From positions 1 to 23,732 of IMG/VR virus record IMGVR_UViG_3300034072_000820: a stretch of 23,732 nucleotides of DNA. One strand, 5' to 3'. Below, in pieces: positions 4,811-12,738 of the stretch. Every line of letters starts with the position of its first letter. Within the stretch, counting starts at the first letter, position 1. The notes under the pieces are model-generated. The model did no database searches. It was not told where the DNA came from and was given only the letters and a program-made list of their open reading frames with translations. The position numbers were made by a program, and so were the translations under genes. Source of the stretch: a virus.

Positions 4811-5532
4811 TATGCCTTGCTCCATTTCGCGTGCGCCTTGGCGATCTTCACGTGATAGTTGTTCGCCCGGAAGCCGCTGCCGTTGTAACCTTGGGCAAAC
4901 GGCGCATTGTCCTCATGGACGTTGGACACCCGGCGCAGCGCACCTTGCAGCTTCTTGCTCTCGATGAACGCGCAGAAGGCGTCGAGATGGTCGCGCTCGC
5001 TGCGCTTCATGGCGTCCCAGAAGCCTTCAACGGTCGCATGGCCTGCTGCGGCGTGGTTGAAGCCCATAATCTGGTAGCGGCCCGCCGACGCCGATTTGAG
5101 CGCCGCCGTGGCATCAAGCGTGATTGCCCTGTTCAGCCGTTCCCATTCGCGTGCGCCGCCGAAATACAGGTCGCGGTTCCACGAACGGCTCGACAGGTTC
5201 GGATGGCTGGCGCGGAACTTGCCGCCCGTGAACCTATCAAAGTGGTGCGCTTCAAACAGGATTTTGACCCGGCCATCAGGCAGGAAACCACCGCCCGCGC
5301 TTTCCACCTCGTCAACGGCGCGGATTTGGGCAACAGTGCAGCCAAGACGCTTTGCCGCCGCCGCATAGTCCTCCGGCCCCAGTCCGATCTTTGCCACCGG
5401 GTCAGCAGCCAGCGGCGCGCGTGCCAGCCAGTTGCCAGCCAGCGCGTTGATGTGCGGCACGTCCTCGGGCATCAGCTTACCATCGGGGGCGATTGCACGA
5501 ACCGCTTTTGCGATGCTGTCAGCGTAGGTCAC
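4810..5532 (-). CDS. Endolysin, N-acetylmuramidase (DUF3380-type), 240 aa
   Basis: The start is GTG at 5532, overlapping the stop of the putative holin gene (GTGA), with a strong GGAAGGAAGG site upstream. Residues about 55-240 look like the N-acetylmuramidase (DUF3380) catalytic domain, which cuts the glycan strands of peptidoglycan. The signature is VDEVESAGGGFLPDGR followed by KILFEAHHF, with Glu77 in EVESAGGGF the likely catalytic residue. Later come SAGRYQIMGFNHAAAG and a C-terminal YNGSG segment, both usual for the family. Residues 1-50 form a short helical N-terminal part. There is no signal peptide, so release would need the adjacent holin candidate. Confidence 0.9.
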   Translation of the reverse strand: MTYADSIAKAVRAIAPDGKLMPEDVPHINALAGNWLARAPLAADPVAKIGLGPEDYAAAAKRLGCTVAQIRAVDEVESAGGGFLPDGRVKILFEAHHFDRFTGGKFRASHPNLSSRSWNRDLYFGGAREWERLNRAITLDATAALKSASAGRYQIMGFNHAAAGHATVEGFWDAMKRSERDHLDAFCAFIESKKLQGALRRVSNVHEDNAPFAQGYNGSGFRANNYHVKIAKAHAKWSKA

Positions 5533-5846
5533 GGCAATTCCTTCCTTCCAAACCAGTGGGCAAGGTCGAGCTTGTCAGCGGCCTTCAATGCGCCATTGGC
5601 CAGAGACACGCCCACAAGCCCCAAGAGCGCGCCAATCGCGCCGTCGAAGTTGGAGGGCAGCCCAAGGTAATGCGACATGACAGGCTGGCCGAAATAGCCG
5701 CAGGTGACGCAACTGGTCAGCAGCAGGCACGTTTGCAGGATCGATGAGGCAGGCCGCAGGAACAGGCGAACGACGCCGCCAAAGAACGCCGCGGCAGCTA
5801 CCTTCGCGTGCGGAGCCATGCCAGCCAGGAGCGGGGTGAAGTCCAT
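5529..5846 (-). CDS. Putative holin, small membrane protein, 105 aa
   Basis: ATG at 5846 follows the upstream gene by 6 nt. The product has three hydrophobic stretches: about residues 16-31 (VAAAAFFGGVVRLFLR), 36-58 (ILQTCLLLTSCVTCGYFGQP) and 68-86 (AIGALLGLVGVSLANGAL). It ends in a charged tail (DKLDLAHWFGRKELP). Small size, two to three spans and GTGA coupling to the endolysin make a holin the best guess. Holins form membrane pores that release endolysin late in infection. The neighbouring membrane gene (5853-6287) is an alternative holin or a partner. Confidence 0.6.
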   Translation of the reverse strand: MDFTPLLAGMAPHAKVAAAAFFGGVVRLFLRPASSILQTCLLLTSCVTCGYFGQPVMSHYLGLPSNFDGAIGALLGLVGVSLANGALKAADKLDLAHWFGRKELP

Positions 5847-5852
5847 TCCGGT

Positions 5853-6287
5853 CTACCCCACATTCTCGCGACGGCTGCCGCGCTCGCGAATAGCGCGAGG
5901 ATCGATACGATCAAGCCAGCCCACCAATCCATCGGCCATGCCCCCAGCAACAAGCACTTGAAAAACAAATGCCGCGTTTAGGGTTATAGCATAGAACAGC
6001 CAGTCAATGCTATTGGCAGACATAAGAAACGCCCATGCGCACTTGAATAGCGAAACAGTGCCGACGATGCGCGCTCTTTGGCTGCGGTAATATGTCCAGA
6101 CCAGCAACATGCCGATGGACACAAGCGCATCCATGCCGCCAAGCATCCCGAACAACCGCTCGGTCGGCTGCGTCCAGTGCAGGACGGCAGACAGTCCGAA
6201 CGAGATGGCAAGGCCGCCCGTCACCCAATCAGGACGGCGGTAAAGCCCGAACGCCACCAGAGCGGCATAGATGAACGCGAGTCCCAT
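5853..6287 (-). CDS. Multi-span membrane protein in the lysis region, 144 aa
   Basis: The ATG at 6287 is close to the TAA of the upstream gene. About four hydrophobic segments are visible: residues 2-15, 22-38, 50-65 and 81-115. They include AFIYAALVAFGLY, LVSIGMLLVWTYY and ITLNAAFVFQVLVAGGM. The C-terminus is charged (DRIDPRAIRERGSRRENVG). It sits directly before the putative holin and endolysin, so a lysis role (holin, antiholin or pinholin partner) is plausible but not shown by any motif. No clear ribosome-binding site is seen; coupling is likely. Confidence 0.65.
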   Translation of the reverse strand: MGLAFIYAALVAFGLYRRPDWVTGGLAISFGLSAVLHWTQPTERLFGMLGGMDALVSIGMLLVWTYYRSQRARIVGTVSLFKCAWAFLMSANSIDWLFYAITLNAAFVFQVLVAGGMADGLVGWLDRIDPRAIRERGSRRENVG

Positions 6288-6289
6288 GA

Positions 6290-6529
6290 TTAAGCCGGGG
6301 GCTTCGGTGCCCAGACCTGAGGCGACACGCCCATGGCCGGGCCGTGTTCCTCAAGCGCAGACTGCGCAGAGATATGGAACTGCTGCATCAGCAGCCATGT
6401 GCGGACATGCTGGCGACGGATCGGATCACTACTGGAAAGTTCCGCCGCGTCAATATGCGTGCCGGTCAGTTGATGCGCGGTTTCCATCGCAAGCAACTGG
6501 TCCTTAAGGGCAATGATAGCTTGTTCCAT
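6290..6529 (-). CDS. Small helical protein in the late operon, 79 aa
   Basis: ATG at 6529 is chosen over an in-frame TTG at 6547 because AGGAG lies 6 nt upstream of the ATG. The product (MEQAIIALKDQLLAMETAHQ...) is soluble and helical, with a charged centre (DPIRRQHVRTWLLMQQFHI) and a Pro-rich end (VSPQVWAPKPPA). No family is recognised. Its position between tailspike and lysis genes suggests a late role, perhaps an adhesin-associated chaperone or an accessory lysis factor; neither is supported by a motif. Confidence 0.65.
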   Translation of the reverse strand: MEQAIIALKDQLLAMETAHQLTGTHIDAAELSSSDPIRRQHVRTWLLMQQFHISAQSALEEHGPAMGVSPQVWAPKPPA

Positions 6530-6530
6530 G

Positions 6531-6593
6531 TCAGGCTCCTTCGTCAATGCTGTCCAATATGGCGCGGCGGGTCATGTCGAGATCGGGGGTCAT
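6531..6593 (-). CDS. Possible 20-aa mini-gene linking tailspike and the next gene
   Basis: The tailspike stop overlaps an ATG (ATGA at 6590-6593). The resulting frame encodes MTPDLDMTRRAILDSIDEGA and stops one base before the ATG of the next gene (TGACATG). Its last codons contain the AGGAG site of that gene. It may be a true micro-peptide or simply a short translated leader that carries ribosomes across the 60-nt gap. Its perfect fit to the stop/start pattern on both sides is the only evidence. Confidence 0.4.
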   Translation of the reverse strand: MTPDLDMTRRAILDSIDEGA

Positions 6594-8665
6594 GCGCGCC
6601 GCTCCCCGATGACGCGTAAAGTCCCGCTGGCCAAGTCTACCGTGCCGCCGCTTTCATTCTGAAAACGTACCGACGCGGTATTAGCCGCGCTACACCAAGC
6701 AGTCACAGTCACCCCTGCGAGAGCCACGCTGAATGCCGCCTGCACAAAGTCACCCGGCGCGAGGGCCGGAACGGACACAGTGGTTGTCACGCCTTCGCCA
6801 TCCGCCAGAGACGGAGGATCATAAGTGGTGGAGCCACGAAGAAACCCGATATTGTCGGCAACCTCCGGAGATGTGCCAAGCAATCCGGACACAGGCGTCC
6901 CCGCACGGATGAAGTCATTCCGACGCATTCTTAAGCCCGTAACCGTCCCGCTTGAACCGTTGTTCAGAATGCCAAAAGTGCCATCCGCCACTACATTGTC
7001 GTCCACAATAAGGCGGGTCAACGTGCGACCAGTTGCTGCATCAAAAATGATGTTGTTTGTGCATCCTGCGAACCTGTTGCCGATGACAAATGCGTCAGTT
7101 AGGTCTGCTGCACTCGCGCGAGCAAATATCCCCGTGCGGGCATTTGTGACGAGGTTCCCAGTCGCGCCCGCATAGGTTCCCTGACCCTCAACGGTTATGC
7201 CGATAGTGGCCGCGACATTGGTATTCCAGCGGATTTGATTATTATCGATAAGGACATTACGGTATGCTGCCGCCTCGTCCGAAGTAATACCAATCAGGCC
7301 AGGGTTCTCCACAAGGTTATCCGCAATGATAACGTCATCGGTTTGCCCCCGAATGCCGACGCCGCGCGTTCCTGCTACCCCCACATCTTTCACTTGGTTG
7401 CCGACGCATGTGACTGAAAAGCCCTGAGGCGATGCCGTGCCCGCGCGGGTTAGCCCCTTGATGTTAATACCTACATTATCGCCGTTACCGCTGGCGACGA
7501 CGTTTTTCACAACGTTGCCTGTGATTGTGCAATAGCGCAGCTTGGTATAGATGCCCCAGCACTCCCCGGTCCCAGTCTGGCTTACGCCATCTATCACGTT
7601 ACCCGTTATAGAAGCATTGAGCCCGTAAAGGATAATAGGCGCGCAAGAGGCGGTCCCCGATGCGGTGATGCTCGTAAATATATTCCCGCTGACTACGCCG
7701 TTTTTCCAAGTGTCCTGATTGGCAACGGTATTATTCCCGATGCGCAGCACGTAACCGCCAGAGCAAGACGAAAACTCGTTATTGCAAATCATGTAAGACG
7801 ACAAGGGCCGCTCAATGTTGAGCGCAATTCCTGTTATTCCGGTGCAAATGTTGCTCATGAAAACAGCGCTGTCGATGCTGCCGGTATCCGCTTCAAGGCG
7901 AGTGACCACACTCCCCCACCGCTCAAACTGGCACTCCGTAATAACGAAGCGCGTTGTCGGCAAAACAAAATTAGTGCTGGATGCCGGTCCTTTTATTACT
8001 GACCAATTGCCTCGGAGCAAAAACACGCCACTGGTGACACGCGGCGTCCATGTGGCCAGCAGATACGTTGCGCCGGGCTTTCCTTCCATCACAAGGCCGT
8101 TGGCTTCTGCATACGCGCACAGCAACGCAAATTTAGGGCCATCATCGGTTACGCCGTCGCCTGCGCAATAGTCGGAAATGTTTAGAACATCGCGCATCTT
8201 GGCCTGCGACGTGCGGGGAGTCGCTCCGGTGCCGGATTGCAGGAAATCAACCAAACTCGCCCCGGTTGGAGCCGCAAGATCAGCGCGAAGGCCTGCGTCT
8301 GCTCCGGTGCCGCTGGATGCAATCGGGTTTCCATCCGCGTCATAAGCCAAGAACTTGCCCGCACGGGTGGCAGCAGGCGGCGCGCCTTTCAGCACCACAT
8401 TGCTATCGCCAACAACGATATTGGATTCCTTGTAGCGCAGGCGGCCATCAAGGTAAAAATCGGCGCGGTAAAGGCTCTGCACCGCGTTGAAGGCGACAAC
8501 GCCGAACGTGTCCGTCACAAGCGGGTTGGTCAGCGGCTGCCCAAGGTCATCGGTCATGGTCGCAGCCACACCCGTCGCCTGGTCATAAACGTAAATGTCC
8601 ATGCCAGCGATCGGGGCAAGCGTGCGCTCGTCCGTGACGGTGAATTGATAGCGTGCAGTGCTCAT
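6590..8665 (-). CDS. Tailspike / beta-helix adhesin, 691 aa
   Basis: ATG at 8665 overlaps the preceding stop (ATGA). Residues about 1-90 form a beta-rich N-terminal attachment-like domain (VTDERTLAPIAGMDIYVYDQ, then GVVAFNAVQSLYRADFYLDG). A linker follows to about 155. GDGVTDD at 169-175 marks the entry to a right-handed parallel beta-helix of the pectate-lyase superfamily. Repeated rungs follow to about residue 590 (ITGNVIDGVSQTG, CTITGNVVKNV and similar N-x-I/V turns). The end is a small beta domain. Such spikes bind, and often cut, surface polysaccharide; the active site is not identifiable here. Base composition in the helix is more AT-rich than in flanking genes, as expected for exchangeable receptor-binding genes. 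Confidence 0.85.
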   Translation of the reverse strand: MSTARYQFTVTDERTLAPIAGMDIYVYDQATGVAATMTDDLGQPLTNPLVTDTFGVVAFNAVQSLYRADFYLDGRLRYKESNIVVGDSNVVLKGAPPAATRAGKFLAYDADGNPIASSGTGADAGLRADLAAPTGASLVDFLQSGTGATPRTSQAKMRDVLNISDYCAGDGVTDDGPKFALLCAYAEANGLVMEGKPGATYLLATWTPRVTSGVFLLRGNWSVIKGPASSTNFVLPTTRFVITECQFERWGSVVTRLEADTGSIDSAVFMSNICTGITGIALNIERPLSSYMICNNEFSSCSGGYVLRIGNNTVANQDTWKNGVVSGNIFTSITASGTASCAPIILYGLNASITGNVIDGVSQTGTGECWGIYTKLRYCTITGNVVKNVVASGNGDNVGINIKGLTRAGTASPQGFSVTCVGNQVKDVGVAGTRGVGIRGQTDDVIIADNLVENPGLIGITSDEAAAYRNVLIDNNQIRWNTNVAATIGITVEGQGTYAGATGNLVTNARTGIFARASAADLTDAFVIGNRFAGCTNNIIFDAATGRTLTRLIVDDNVVADGTFGILNNGSSGTVTGLRMRRNDFIRAGTPVSGLLGTSPEVADNIGFLRGSTTYDPPSLADGEGVTTTVSVPALAPGDFVQAAFSVALAGVTVTAWCSAANTASVRFQNESGGTVDLASGTLRVIGERRA

Positions 8666-9138
8666 GGGATGATCCCCGACCCAAAGTTTTCAGCAATTGC
8701 GGTGATTGTGTCGGTGGTGGCCGTGTTGCCCCGGCTGTCCTCAACCTCGCATACCCAAGTGCTGGTGAAGAACTCCCCGGCGGGAACGGCGCTCGCAATA
8801 AAGGCCGTCACAGCCGCGCTGGGGCTGATGGCGTTCCACGTGGCAGGGTCAGCATCTGTGCGCGTCCATGCGTAGCTGTAGGGCGGGAAACCGCCCGTCA
8901 CGATGACCTCAGCCGCCGATGTCTGGACACCGACCGCCGAACTTGAAGCAACCGCACCGTAAGGGCTGCTTTCACAGATCGCGGACAGAACACCCGGCTT
9001 GCGCCAGATGGTCTTGAGGCCGTCAGCCGTGCGGATGCGGATCGCCGCGATTTCAACCGGCGGATTTTCATCATCCACCTTGCGCAGTCGAACTGCATCG
9101 ATCGCCTTGGCTGCCGTCGTGTTGCGGGTCCGAAGCAT
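8662..9138 (-). CDS. Ig/PKD-like tail accessory protein, 158 aa
   Basis: The start at 9138 (MLRTRNTTAAKAIDAVRLRK) overlaps the previous stop (TGATG) and has GAGGAGGAG directly upstream; a longer frame upstream reads only shadow sequence. Residues 1-50 contain AAIRIRTADGLKTIWRKPG, a segment common in phage tail proteins. Residues about 60-150 look like an Ig/PKD-type beta-sandwich (VTGGFPPYSYAWTRTDADP, then WVCEVEDSRGNTATTDTI). Such domains decorate virions and aid surface adhesion. It lies between two adhesin genes and probably belongs to the same tail-tip assembly. Confidence 0.75.
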   Translation of the reverse strand: MLRTRNTTAAKAIDAVRLRKVDDENPPVEIAAIRIRTADGLKTIWRKPGVLSAICESSPYGAVASSSAVGVQTSAAEVIVTGGFPPYSYAWTRTDADPATWNAISPSAAVTAFIASAVPAGEFFTSTWVCEVEDSRGNTATTDTITAIAENFGSGIIP

Positions 9139-9734
9139 CACTCCTCCTCGAACCAGATGTCGCCGGGGAGGCTGGTTGGGTCTGCCGCGCCCGCTGCCGT
9201 GGTGAAGATGCGGCCCGACTGGAATGCGCTGTTCGTATGGTAGGTATGCGCGCCCGCTGCCGAGCGGATGACGTTGCCCGTCACGGCGCCGCCGGTCAGC
9301 GGGAGGCAATCAGGAATGCCGGTTGCGGACTTGAGCGCAGCCTGATTGGCCAGCGTCAGCAGCGAGCGGCCAAAGGCGGTTGTCGCAAGGGCCGCAATCG
9401 CGGTCAGGTCAGCGTCAAGCGGCTGAAACTGGACACCGGACAGCACGACCGAAGCGACATAGAACACCTCGTCGAGCGTGTTGTCGCGCACCCGAAGCGA
9501 ATAGTTGTCCTCATCGACGAACACGAACGCCGGGCTGCCGTTGTTGACGATGACGCCGCCAAGGGTCCGCAGCGGCTGAACGGCAGGCAGGGTCAGTGCA
9601 GCATCCCAATAGGTCGCAATCGGGCTGGTCTGCGGATCGGCCCCGGCTGTCCCGATATAGACATAGCCGCCGTCAAGCAGGTTGCCGCGTTTGTCGAGAT
9701 AGAGCGGGAAGGGGTTTACGATGCGCTGCGTCAT
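9138..9734 (-). CDS. Short tail protein with P22 tailspike-type head-binding domain, 198 aa
   Basis: Residues about 1-100 resemble the head-binding domain of P22-like tailspikes: NPFPLYLDKRGNLLDGGYVY, IGTAGADPQTSPIATYWD, LRTLGGVIVNNGSPAFVFVD and YSLRVRDNTLDEVFYVA. The remaining half is a linker (LDADLTAIAALATTAFGRSL) and a beta-rich end (GDIWFEEE). The protein is far shorter than a full spike and has no beta-helix. It probably acts as an adaptor that docks adhesins to the tail hub, or the receptor-binding part has been moved to the downstream gene. ATG at 9734 starts 91 nt after the gp16-like gene. Confidence 0.8.
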   Translation of the reverse strand: MTQRIVNPFPLYLDKRGNLLDGGYVYIGTAGADPQTSPIATYWDAALTLPAVQPLRTLGGVIVNNGSPAFVFVDEDNYSLRVRDNTLDEVFYVASVVLSGVQFQPLDADLTAIAALATTAFGRSLLTLANQAALKSATGIPDCLPLTGGAVTGNVIRSAAGAHTYHTNSAFQSGRIFTTAAGAADPTSLPGDIWFEEE

Positions 9735-9749
9735 GCTACAGTCCCCGCG

Positions 9750-9851
9750 ATGAAAAGGACCGCGCTGCGCTGGCTGATCGGGTTTCCGCTGCTATGGTGG
9801 TATGCGCCTACGGTGGTGTTCATCATCACATTTGGCCTTGTTCGTCAGTAG
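9750..9851 (+). CDS. Possible tiny opposite-strand membrane protein, 33 aa
   Basis: In the 91-nt gap between the gp16-like and head-binding genes, a rightward ATG at 9750 encodes a basic head (MKRTALRWLIG), a hydrophobic span (FPLLWWYAPTVVFIITFG) and a polar end (LVRQ). Upstream is a possible promoter, TTTACG (9715-9720) and extended -10 TGCTACAGT (9734-9742); there is no good ribosome-binding site, so translation would be nearly leaderless. In P22 the same gene interval holds sieA and the immI genes. This may therefore be a lysogeny-expressed exclusion peptide, but chance cannot be excluded. Confidence 0.3.
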   Translation: MKRTALRWLIGFPLLWWYAPTVVFIITFGLVRQ

Positions 9852-12738
9852 GTTCAGCCGCCAGACGGCCTGGTGATTGCTCAAAAGCCGAACGAAGCGC
9901 GGCCTGCATGTTCAGCACGTCATTGGCCGATGCACCGGCAGCCGCAGCCGCCTTGCCGCCAAGGTTCAGTTGCTTTTCGATGTTCGCAGCGGTCGGCATC
10001 TTGCCCGCCTTGGCAGCGCCCTTGACCATCTTGGTGTAGCCGGTGGCCCACTGCACAAAGCGCGGGTTGGCCCAGAGGCGGGACACCACGTTTGCGGTCA
10101 GCGCCTGCGCCCCGAGCGTGCCCACGTTGGTCAGCCCAAACAGCATGTTGACGACACGCGCCGTGCCTGACGGGTTGCCGCTGTTCTGGACGGTCGCCAG
10201 CCCTTCCATGGCGTTCGCAAATCCGTCCAGTTCCTTGCGCAGATCGCTCTTGCCAAAAATGATGTTCTTGGCTGCCGGGTCCATGTTCTTGAACGCGGTC
10301 AGGAAGGTCTGCGGCGAAAAGTCGCGGCTTTCCTTGTTTAGCGGCTGCCCCATAAGCCGGATCATCGACGACGAAACCGAATCCCATTCATCGCCGGGGA
10401 TGGACTTGCGGATTTCCGCCAGCTTCTTGATGTCAGCCGTGCCGCTGTTGTTCAAGCTGATCGTGTCAATCAGCTTGGCAGCGCGCTCGGCAGGGTTCGT
10501 GCCGTCCTTGCCGAGAATGGACACAAGCGCCTTTTCCAGACGCTCTTCCTTCTGCCGGTTCAGGGTATTGGCGCGCTCGAACTTGCGCAGGGCATCGGGG
10601 CCAAGCGCGGTTGCCGTCGCCTTCATGTCATCGGACAGGGACGCATAAAGCCCGCGAAGCTGCTTCTTGCCGAGCCGGTCACCGACGATCAGCGCCTCGC
10701 CAATCAGATCCCCGATTTCCGTGCGCCAGCCCTTGATGTCGCGCCAGGTCAGGCCAGCATCAACTGCATCGCTGAATTGCGCCATCTTGCCGTTGGCGAA
10801 CGCCTGCTGAAGCACGGGGCTGTCAAAGCGGTCTGCCTGCCCGTCCAGAAACGCGCGGGTGTTAGGGGTGGAAGCCGGGGCCTTGGGGCTGATCGGGATG
10901 GCATCATAAGCCTTGCCGACAACCGCCTGCGCCTTGTCCCGCCACTTGTTCGCACCTTCAATCAGGGCCTCACCGCGCGACGTGAACGAACCGCCGGGGC
11001 CGAACCGATCGGCAAGCCCCTGCGCGCCCTGTGCCGCCCCTGCAACGTTCTCGCGGATGTTCGCCGCAACCCGGCCACCGCCCGGCGACAGAGCCAGTGC
11101 ATTCTCCGCGATGGCAGCACTGCCGCCCATGGTCGAACCCAGCGTCGGGTTAGGAACGCCTGCGTTCAACTGGTCCTGATAGGCTTGCGCGGCGGGGCGA
11201 GGCGTCCCACCACCCCCACCACCGCCACGGCCCCCTAGCAGGCGCTGCGCACCCGCCCCAAGCACCGCACCCAAGCCAGCGCCCGCTGCGGTATCGACGA
11301 TTGTGTCTGCCGTCCCTTCGCCGCCAGCAAAGCCGAAATAAGCCCCGCCAGCCGCGCCTTGAGCCGCCGCGCCGCGCAGAGTAGCGGCGGGAGCACGGAA
11401 CGCGCCTACGGGGCTGACGATGTTGCCGACAAGCTCGGGCAACACACCTTCCCGCTCGCGTCCGACCTCAAGCGAGCGACGCACCAGATCGCGCTCTTGC
11501 ATGTAGCCATCAACGAAGCTGCGGCCTTGCGCCAGATTGGCAATCCCACCAGCGACGCCCGAAGCCTCATCGGTGAGGCCGGTCAAACCTTGGGCGATCA
11601 GCGCGCTAGTGTTCGCACCGCCTGCCTGCCCCCGTGCTGCCAGTTCCGCATCAAGCTGTGCCTGCCGCGCCGCATCCTCACGGCTGTAATCGATACCCGG
11701 CATCCGCCCGGTCTGGCGATAATACGCCATGGCAGCTTCCACCTGTTCGGGCGTGCCAAGGGTGCGGCCAAAAGCGCCGGTTGCAAAGGCGTTGACCTCC
11801 GCCGCCGATGCGTTCGGGTTCTGCGCCATGAAGGTCTGCAACTGTGAAAGCTGCTGCGGATTGAAGCGGAAGCCGGTGAGCTGGTCGCCGCCGTCCATGC
11901 CGAACTCGATTTGCGTTCCCTGCGGCAAGCGCGGCAGATCGCGGACATCAGCATTTGCCACATTCTCTTCCAGCCTGCGCTGCGCTTCCAGAATTGGGCG
12001 ATAGATCGCATCGACAGCTTCAGGCTTGCGGCCATTGGCAAGCATGAAGTCGCGGTCGCGCATCAGGGCGTTTTGCAGGATGTCAGCGCGCCGCTTCAGG
12101 TTGGCCTTGATCTTGTCAGGCGACATGCCCGGTTCAATCGTGGTTGCGCTGTAAGCCGCCTTTTCAGTGTCGGTCAGCGCCGATCCGAAAAGCTCGTTAC
12201 GGATTACGTTGTCGTTACCCTTGAAGTCTGCCCACCATTCGGACTGGCCCGGAGTGGCCATGCCGAAATCGAACCCATAGGCCTGCAAGGTGTTCTCGAC
12301 ACCTCCAAGCACGTTGCCGCCGAAATCGTCATCAAAGGTATCGGCGCTGCGGCGCAGGCTTTCGTATTGACCGACAAACCCGCGTGCGGTGTTGAACTCG
12401 CCAGCGGGAATGGCCGTCCCATCAGCGCCTGCGGTGCCGGGAATGCGCTCGGCCTCGCCACCGACAATGCCGTTCTTCCAGCGGTATCCAGTCGGTAGCT
12501 TGGGCGCGTTCGGGTCCGCAATCGGGGTGGCGTTGCGCTTGCGCTTGTAATCCAGATCAAGCGCATCCTCTTCCGCTTGCGCGGGGTCAACGGGCTTGCG
12601 ACCAAAACGGATCGCAGGCTGGGCAGGCTGCCCACTCGGTGCAGGCTGCGCAGGGGCCGACACGCGCCCGGCAGGAACCCATGCCGTGCCGTTCCACTGG
12701 ACGCGCTCGCCAGTCTGCGGATTAACTGCCGTCTGCAT
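9826..12738 (-). CDS. Large ejection (DNA-transfer) protein, gp16-position, 970 aa
   Basis: ATG at 12738 overlaps the upstream stop (TAATG). The N-terminus has the NPQTGERVQWNGTAWVPAG segment often seen at the start of podoviral internal proteins. A Gln/Ala-rich region at about 350-390 follows. A long Gly/Ala-rich, membrane-compatible region lies at about 440-510 (AAAQGAAGGAYFGFAGGEG, then DTAAGAGLGAVLGAGAQRLL), ending in a run of Gly. The C-terminal half is helical. P22 gp16 (609 aa) is an internal virion protein ejected with DNA to help cross the inner membrane; this one is longer. Position (third of the ejection set, just before the tailspike genes) and composition support the call. There is no lytic domain that I can see. 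Confidence 0.75.
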   Translation of the reverse strand: MQTAVNPQTGERVQWNGTAWVPAGRVSAPAQPAPSGQPAQPAIRFGRKPVDPAQAEEDALDLDYKRKRNATPIADPNAPKLPTGYRWKNGIVGGEAERIPGTAGADGTAIPAGEFNTARGFVGQYESLRRSADTFDDDFGGNVLGGVENTLQAYGFDFGMATPGQSEWWADFKGNDNVIRNELFGSALTDTEKAAYSATTIEPGMSPDKIKANLKRRADILQNALMRDRDFMLANGRKPEAVDAIYRPILEAQRRLEENVANADVRDLPRLPQGTQIEFGMDGGDQLTGFRFNPQQLSQLQTFMAQNPNASAAEVNAFATGAFGRTLGTPEQVEAAMAYYRQTGRMPGIDYSREDAARQAQLDAELAARGQAGGANTSALIAQGLTGLTDEASGVAGGIANLAQGRSFVDGYMQERDLVRRSLEVGREREGVLPELVGNIVSPVGAFRAPAATLRGAAAQGAAGGAYFGFAGGEGTADTIVDTAAGAGLGAVLGAGAQRLLGGRGGGGGGGTPRPAAQAYQDQLNAGVPNPTLGSTMGGSAAIAENALALSPGGGRVAANIRENVAGAAQGAQGLADRFGPGGSFTSRGEALIEGANKWRDKAQAVVGKAYDAIPISPKAPASTPNTRAFLDGQADRFDSPVLQQAFANGKMAQFSDAVDAGLTWRDIKGWRTEIGDLIGEALIVGDRLGKKQLRGLYASLSDDMKATATALGPDALRKFERANTLNRQKEERLEKALVSILGKDGTNPAERAAKLIDTISLNNSGTADIKKLAEIRKSIPGDEWDSVSSSMIRLMGQPLNKESRDFSPQTFLTAFKNMDPAAKNIIFGKSDLRKELDGFANAMEGLATVQNSGNPSGTARVVNMLFGLTNVGTLGAQALTANVVSRLWANPRFVQWATGYTKMVKGAAKAGKMPTAANIEKQLNLGGKAAAAAGASANDVLNMQAALRSAFEQSPGRLAAEPTDEQGQM

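Noticed and set aside
4831-5670. Long rightward open frame (279 codons) opposite the endolysin and holin genes
   Set aside because: It is a shadow: high GC keeps the antisense frame open, the product has no recognisable domain, and the leftward genes are clearly supported.
8681-8698. CTGAAAAC on the minus strand shortly upstream of the tailspike start, partly like the 17-bp element
   Set aside because: It matches only about 12 of 17 positions, lacks the AACGTT core, is not at a stop codon, and lies inside coding sequence.
11200-11240. Low-complexity CCACCACCCCC run, possible repeat or slippage tract
   Set aside because: It encodes a poly-Gly linker in the gp16-like protein after the Gly/Ala-rich region and needs no other explanation.
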